Source of the DNA: Dimargaris cristalligena
Taxonomy: Eukaryota > Kickxellomycota > Dimargaritomycetes > Dimargaritales > Dimargaritaceae
Assembly (NCBI GenBank): GCA_027576995.1
Contig: JANBQC010000152.1
Span: 1 to 51,055 of the forward strand
Length of the DNA stretch: 51,055 nt
Direction of reading: 5' to 3'
Shown: positions 45,871 to 51,055 of the stretch, one piece after another
Layout: every line of letters begins with the position of its first letter
Position numbering within the stretch: the first letter of the stretch is position 1
Notes under the pieces: generated by a model
What the model was told of the DNA's origin: nothing
What the model saw: the letters and a program-made list of their open reading frames with translations, nothing else
Database searches by the model: none
Position numbers and translations under genes: made by a program

Positions 45871-46130
45871 TATTTTGTTGTTTTTTATTGCCTGCACGAC
45901 AATTTATTGAACTAATTTCGATACATAATAGAGGGGGACCAGTAAACTGGTCGCAGAGATATGGCTAAAAGAGAAAACCCGCGCGCAGTAAAGGGAGAGT
46001 GCAGGCGTGGGGTAAGAGGTGAGGGTGGGAGAACCCCAACGAAAAAAGAGAAAAGATAAGGAGAAAAAGGGGGGCGGTCTGCAAGGCCGACCACCCTTAT
46101 ATTGAACTATTATCTTTGGGCAATAAAGGC

Positions 46131-46290
46131 AGGGTCCCCTCTAAAAGGGGGGACCCCGTCTCATTATGTATGCCACAGTAAAGGCGGTATTTTTTGTGGG
46201 AAAATGACGGGAATGATACCGTCATTGTATATCGCGGCATATTCCGCCCTCTGACAATGAGGACTGGCTATCCATAGTCCGGGGATAAGT
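46131..46290. other. cluster of short hairpins
   Basis: Three inverted repeats lie close together: GGGTCCCC paired with GGGGACCC (46132-46157), ATGACGG with CCGTCAT (46204-46225, loop of 8), and GGACT with AGTCC (about 46260-46282). Their function is unknown. Confidence 0.4.
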
Positions 46291-46655
46291 TTCAACCTCC
46301 GGGTAGCACTATATTACCTCTGTTTAGCCAGTATTGTTTCACTATTCTTATATTTTGCCTCCCTACTGATTATCCCAACTCCGTTATTTGCCATATTGAC
46401 ATTATACCATTCAGCAATATCCACTAACGCCTTCCTTGTTCGATCTGTGCCAATACCCATCGCCCACCAGTCTTTTTAAATCCTAGCAATTTCGTACAAT
46501 TATCACACAGATCATTGCCCAATTATTTGATATCCCCTTCTGAAGTCGACTATACTGTACATTGGTATCCGGAATTAATTTTATTTATAAATCGCTGTTT
46601 GTAGCCTTATTATGAACATCCCCAAAGCTTACTTTTTCTATGCATAGGAATTCCT

Positions 46656-46856
46656 GTGTTTACTATGATTCTCCCCTACGACAATGGTGACTGGAAAGGT
46701 AACTGCCGGCTGATCTTTGAATCAGTTCTCATACAATCCTTTAATCAATATTCAGGAATAATTCAAAGTCCCGGCTTGTTTGGCCAATTTCTTCCATTGG
46801 GATTGCTTGCATTTGCTATTCTCAAGCATCCCGTTAATGAACTAATCGACAAATAG
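46656..46856 (+). pseudogene. possible exon or gene remnant, unknown
   Basis: A frame of about 66 codons ending in a stop, with a hydrophobic patch (GLFGQFLPLGLLAFAIL) near its end. A splice-acceptor-like TGCATAG lies just upstream and the frame continues back to it, so it could be the last exon of a gene whose earlier part is lost or not recognised. No family is known. Confidence 0.2.
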
Positions 46857-47118
46857 GTGTACTCCTCCATTCTTATCTATTCTGGTAAACCAATTCAGGG
46901 TAGTGTTGATGTGGTATTAGGACCAAACTCCAATTGACAACCGGTAATGGGGAATGTAAGTTGGCCCCGTTCATTCTCGAGATGCGGAAATGGGGTTGAG
47001 AATTTTATATTTCGGGGACTAAACATGAATACAACCACCTTTAAGCTGTAATTTATTGCAAATAATAGTGCCGTAAAAATATATAAAGGTAAACATATCA
47101 CGCCCAATAATAGACTCC

Positions 47119-48779
47119 TTAAAGTTGGAATCCAGGCGGTGCCTCGCCAACTATATCACCTGGTTCTACATTAATAGCAGGTACAACCCCAAATACAACG
47201 GGGTTAGTTGAAAGGTCATTGGGGATTTTTAGTTCAGGGGATTTAGTGTTAAACGGGTAGAATCGAACTGAGGCATCACCGTCAGTATCCAGGAAAACGG
47301 ATAAGCCGTTCTCAAGGAAAAGGCTGACGCAACGTTGAGGAAAATCACCCTCCGATACCTTCAGCTGGTCGATGAGACGTTCCATACTAGGGGTGAGCCA
47401 ATTTTTCAGGCAAAGAGTGCGTTTGATAATGCCGGCTTTAACGGCACAGTAGCCTAGAATATCTTGGGGCATACCCTCAAACTCGGGGTCCGAAAGGGCT
47501 TCGACGAGTGAGCGTCTTTTCTGAATTTCAGCGATTAAAATGGCTGTATTGATCAATGTCGGGAAAGAAATCCGCCCGGAGGGTATTGAGTCCATTGGGG
47601 GCATATTCATCCTTTCTTCTGAGCGCAAACCCCTACGCATTGTATTTTTGGAATTTTCTAAATTCGTGACTTTGATCACTTGGCCGATATCGATGATCCG
47701 TTGAAAGTCGCTGGTTTGCACCACTAGAGGACCGATCGCTTGGTTCAATGTATTTTTTAGGCTGCGTTTGATAAGCTCCGGCACTTTAAGTGCAACAATT
47801 TCGGGCATATGGTCAACTTCAGACCGGGCAATAAACCTGGTATTTAGGACGAATGTAAGAATAGCTAGGAAGTTGACGTAGCTTGACGGCACCCAGTGCT
47901 CCAACTGGCGATACATGGCTTCAGTAAAAGTATCACTAAACACGTACTTTATCATTGGGGCAAAATTGGCGGAATCGCCAGTTCGGATCTTACCCAGAAT
48001 AGGGAAAAATGTATCAAACACTTCGGCGGAGCCTTCGTTAACCTTCAGAGTGTGGGCGCTTTTGTTGAGCCATTCGAGCTCCGGCTTGAAAGTCTGGATC
48101 GCTTCTTTAAAGATGGGGAGTTCGGCTCCGGGATGGTTCCACAATAGGCCACGAGTAATAGGATTCCCCAGCTTATCTAAGTGAAGGGAGAAAAGGGCTA
48201 AGTGGATGGATTGGACGACAATCGATCGGACAAGATTGCCAATGAGCGGACTAAAGTCCATAAATTTTTTATCAGCCTCGCTGTCACTGATATCCGAGCT
48301 GTAGTAACTGAGAGGGTTAGCTAAAAACTCGCTTTCAGCCTAATCGAAATTGTTTTTCGTAGTTTGAATAATTAAACAGTGTCATTACAATAGTCATACA
48401 AGTTAGTACTAGAGACTTGGTTTCTGCTGGCCTGTATACCATACGCGGGGAGTGACATGCTCTTAAAAAGAGTGGCCTACAGCCATATGCTTAGGAGGCT
48501 CAATAGCTGAATGAGCCTGAGGTTTGGATAATGATAAACCATATAATATAATTATATACTTACTATCATATTTAATCGTTTGGGTTTCTCCAGAATTTTG
48601 GCCCGCCATGCGTGGTTGACGTTCGCGGCCGCTACTTGATCAGGGAGTGGAAGGATTTCTAATACCCAAGTGCGGAGCTCTTTTGGCAGTTTTTCCGAGG
48701 GATCGAAGACAGGTTTGGCCGATACAGATAGGCTAAGGTGGACCAATGAAGCGCTCAAGAACAGAATGGGGCTTCTCAT
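47119..48779 (-). CDS. predicted secreted protein with F-box-like motif, 478 aa, function unknown
   Basis: Exons 48779-48564 and 48339-47119 join in phase 0 across a 224-bp intron (GTAAGT donor, GATTAG acceptor); the acceptor is supported because the reading frame is open only from that point. Residues 1-21 form a typical signal peptide (basic start, Leu/Ser-rich core, SVSA before the cut). Residues about 28-66 read like an F-box (LPKELRTWVLEILPLPDQ, then a VNHAWRA segment). The remaining about 410 residues have no recognised domain; a Ser/Asp-rich patch follows the splice. F-box proteins normally work in the cytosol or nucleus as SCF ubiquitin ligase adaptors, so a signal peptide in front is odd. 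Base composition and location differ from the housekeeping genes: AT-richer codons, repeat-flanked surroundings. It could be a lineage-specific effector-like family; alternatively the hydrophobic N-terminus is not a true signal. Confidence 0.72.
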
Positions 48780-49639
48780 GGTAAGGGAGGTGAGCTTAGT
48801 GGTGGCAATATAAGGGACAGTGTAATAAACAATCAGCTAAAGCAAACTAGCGAAAAATTCATCCAAAATTAAAGATAGTAATGGGATGGGATGGAAAGTA
48901 CCTTTATATATATGTTCATTTATGATAAAGGGGATGTGTATTATCCAGGCGAGGCTGTGAAAGCTGGGTACCACTTCAGTCCTGAATGAAAAAAACAACA
49001 AGAAATGAGCAAACTGGCGGCTTTCTATAACCCTGGGTGACTCGCCCAGGGCGGTAATACAATGACTAAGTTGTGCGACCTTTATTTGCCGAATGGACAA
49101 GACCCACCCCAACATTAAACCGTTTTCGAAGTATCAGAAAGTAATAGAAGTTGGGTATGGATGTATATTCTTTTACAAGCCACTATTTCCATAATTGGTA
49201 CTACTATATAACAATAAGTCCGCCGTAGCAAGGCTAGGGCAGCAATGGGGGGCATCATGTGCAACCACTACTCGCAGCAGGAGGGTCAACTTAAACTGGG
49301 GCCGCCTTTCGCAGGGGTGTTTCCAGGTCTGTGAATCTATAATGCATAAGCCACGACAATTTTCAACTTGATCCCAACATCTTAATTGGTTCTACAGCGA
49401 AATTTCAATACAGACTAATCCCTGAGGGCGTCCTACAATATTGGTCGATGTTTGGGGGAAATGGGGTGTGTATATTCCAAAGAAACTTAAGCGACATGTT
49501 ATTTCTTGATGAACCAAGCAGCACTAAGCACTCCCTAACAATAGCTGCCATGGTGGTTCCCAGATACCCAGTCCAGCTCAGTCATTGGCATCAACCCCAC
49601 CAAATAGTGCCATACATTATGTCCAAACCGACTTGTTAT

Positions 49640-49785
49640 TATGAGAGAAGTTCAACCAGGCTGTATAACGAAGAACCTGTTGGATAAGTCAAACACAACT
49701 GGTTGGTAATAAATATCCCGCATATTTTCACATTCTTATATCATTTAAATCTTTTACAATTGGGTCGTATGTCACCCATATAAAG
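49640..49785 (+). repeat. dispersed repeat, copy 2
   Basis: Diverged partner of the copy at 45731-45870, same orientation, with matching TATGxGAG start, GGCTGTATAA, ACTGGTTG and ATAAATATCCC blocks. It overlaps a short plus-strand frame (49448-49687) that is therefore doubtful as a gene. Confidence 0.65.
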
Positions 49786-50670
49786 TATTTAGCGCATCGG
49801 AATTTAGCTATTGAGGGATTATAGAGGTCGCTGGCCTTCAGGTTTGCTTTGTTTTTTACCAACGATAAACACCAAAGGCTTCTTTTTGCTGACTAAAAAA
49901 ATGGGTCTGCCATGGCCGACTGAGTTTGAGTACCTATTTATTGATTTTTTCTTCTCTAAAATTTTACACAAGGTTGCTTGGTTGTTGCATGCAAACTAAA
50001 GAACAGCTTTGCCAATCATGGTGACAAAGTGACACCCTACCCCCCCCTTGCATTTATATTGTCTCAGTGTAGAATAATAGAGTACAGCTGTTGCAACGAA
50101 AGTTTCACAGCCTCTGCCCTTGGCACTTGAAAATAAAAAAATTGCATAAAAACTATAAGGGTTTTACTATAGACTAGTTGGTGGAATATGAGGAACGATG
50201 TACTTCAAAAAACTCAGGATGTTTGGACAAAAAGGGGGATAAACTAGTGTAACAGTTTAGGTCAAGTGGAACCTGTGGATCAACCAAGTTTCCAAAGGAG
50301 GGAAGAAGGATTTGACAAAATAACAAGACGCTGAGTTGGATGAGAAAGCTTTTAAAGTTATTTATTGGTTATTAAATCAAAACTTAAGGAGTCAAGATTA
50401 TGTCATGTCTATTCATTATATACTACTCAGTTGGTTGTCTATTGGCTTGGGTGACTGCTGTTCACCACTTGCCCAGTGGAGGCGGATGTGAGGGGAGGGA
50501 TGAGCTGGACAATTGCATTGGCCAGATGTCCTAGCCATTCTACAGTTGGGTGTTCTGCCTTGCCTCGGGGTTGCACTAGTCTCCAGTGTGATATATTATC
50601 CACTCTGCTGTGCTACCATTGGCATTCTTGGGTACCACTCTTGGCACCATCCTTCCCCATAAATCTACCT

Positions 50671-50925
50671 CTAGGCCATAGACCAGCTTGTTATTTCTTT
50701 ACCTATATATATGTGTGTTGCCAACAATTTGAGGGACTCCATTGGCATGCCTTTGGGAGAGTTAGCAGGAGGGGGAACCTCTGATTTCTTTCCACTAGAT
50801 GGCTCATCATATTTCGTCATGTAATGTGGAATGTTGGACTTTGCTGGGTTTGGGGGGGTTGAGACTGAGGTGGCCTTAGGGGAAGTTGCCACTGTGGCAA
50901 GGTGGAGTGTCCCCTTGATTGTCAC
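50671..50925 (-). pseudogene. possible gene or transposon remnant, unknown
   Basis: A frame of 84 codons, Pro/Ser/Thr/Lys-rich, with a splice-donor-like GTAAAG near its end (minus strand, about 50700) and further protein-like sequence beyond stops down to about 50470. No start context or family is recognised. The surroundings are poor in CpG, as in the decayed block at 44306-45662. Confidence 0.2.
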
Positions 50926-51055
50926 AGCTACAAATTATTACTATTTGATGATTATATTTATATACAAGGTATGAAGCGGCTTTTTTGTCTGGTATATCCA
51001 GTTTTTTTCCCTTCCCTTTTAACCCATTCTTTCTACACAAATTTTTACTTTGATT

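Larger units (their letters stand above)
45871..47118. other. gene-poor AT-rich spacer
   Basis: Besides the hairpin cluster and the possible exon remnant, nothing is recognised. Short frames lack support. It includes the 3' flank of the secreted F-box-like gene. Confidence 0.45.
48780..51055. other. gene-poor AT-rich end of window
   Basis: No convincing gene. An ATG-led 92-codon frame at 48837-49115 (-) lies in the probable 5' flank of the F-box-like gene. The second repeat copy is at 49640-49785. From about 50461 the sequence is CpG-poor and contains a minus-strand frame (50671-50925) that reads like protein, possibly a transposon-derived remnant. Confidence 0.45.

Noticed and set aside
48837..49115. 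92-codon minus-strand frame upstream of the F-box-like gene
   Set aside because: Probably chance or part of the 5' flank; no domain and no conserved-looking composition.
1..51055. CRISPR array or bacterial operon signals
   Set aside because: No spaced direct repeats of the right size; the introns and gene families are eukaryotic.

Overview
This window is a eukaryotic, almost certainly fungal, nuclear contig. Intron-containing genes, a Slt2/Pmk1-type MAP kinase, eukaryote-type cytosolic prolyl- and phenylalanyl-tRNA synthetases, a Mis6/CENP-I kinetochore protein and a Pcp1-type mitochondrial rhomboid point to a fungus. Long introns (14 modelled, about 164-339 bp, all GT-AG) and proteins unfamiliar from yeast (a Rap-GAP-like/RhoGEF fusion and a CC1-box dynein-adaptor-like coiled coil) suggest an early-diverging lineage, perhaps Zoopagomycota/Kickxellomycotina. 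That placement is inference; no species is claimed.

Layout. 1-73: 3' part of a tRNA-Ile(AAU). 526-4234 (+): SCYL2/Scy1-like pseudokinase, 4 exons. 5392-10867 (-): large RhoGEF with an N-terminal Rap-GAP-like region, 3 exons. 12705-14021 (-): mitochondrial rhomboid protease, 2 exons. 14586-16118 (-): PheRS alpha subunit. 16119-19278: long non-coding stretch. 19279-21228 (+): low-complexity protein with an Edc1/PNRC-type decapping-activator motif. 22436-24541 (+): ProRS. 25088-27806 (-): CENP-I/Mis6, 2 exons, divergent from 28380-31318 (+): SRP68, 4 exons. 32060-33543 (-): cell-wall-integrity MAPK, 2 exons, with a 49-bp minisatellite upstream. 35362-38528 (-): 1000-residue coiled-coil protein with a CC1 box. 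39405-40703 (-): GPI mannosyltransferase PIG-M, divergent from 41151-43262 (+): Chk2-like FHA kinase, 2 exons.

At about 43.6 kb the character changes. The last 7.5 kb is AT-rich and gene-poor. It contains a block of about 1.36 kb with no CpG at all, a diverged pair of dispersed repeats, hairpins, degenerate ORFs and one convincing gene (47119-48779, -): a 478-residue protein with a signal peptide followed directly by an F-box-like motif. This looks like an accessory, repeat-flanked compartment next to a housekeeping one.

The core genes do not form an operon-like system; they serve translation (two synthetases, a tRNA, SRP68), mRNA decay, GPI anchor synthesis, the DNA damage checkpoint, kinetochore assembly, trafficking and wall/polarity signalling. 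A Rho GEF and the MAPK that typically acts below Rho1/Pkc1 sit about 21 kb apart, which is suggestive but may be chance. The most interesting items are the CC1-box coiled-coil protein, the Rap-GAP-like/RhoGEF fusion, the secreted F-box-like protein and the CpG-free block.
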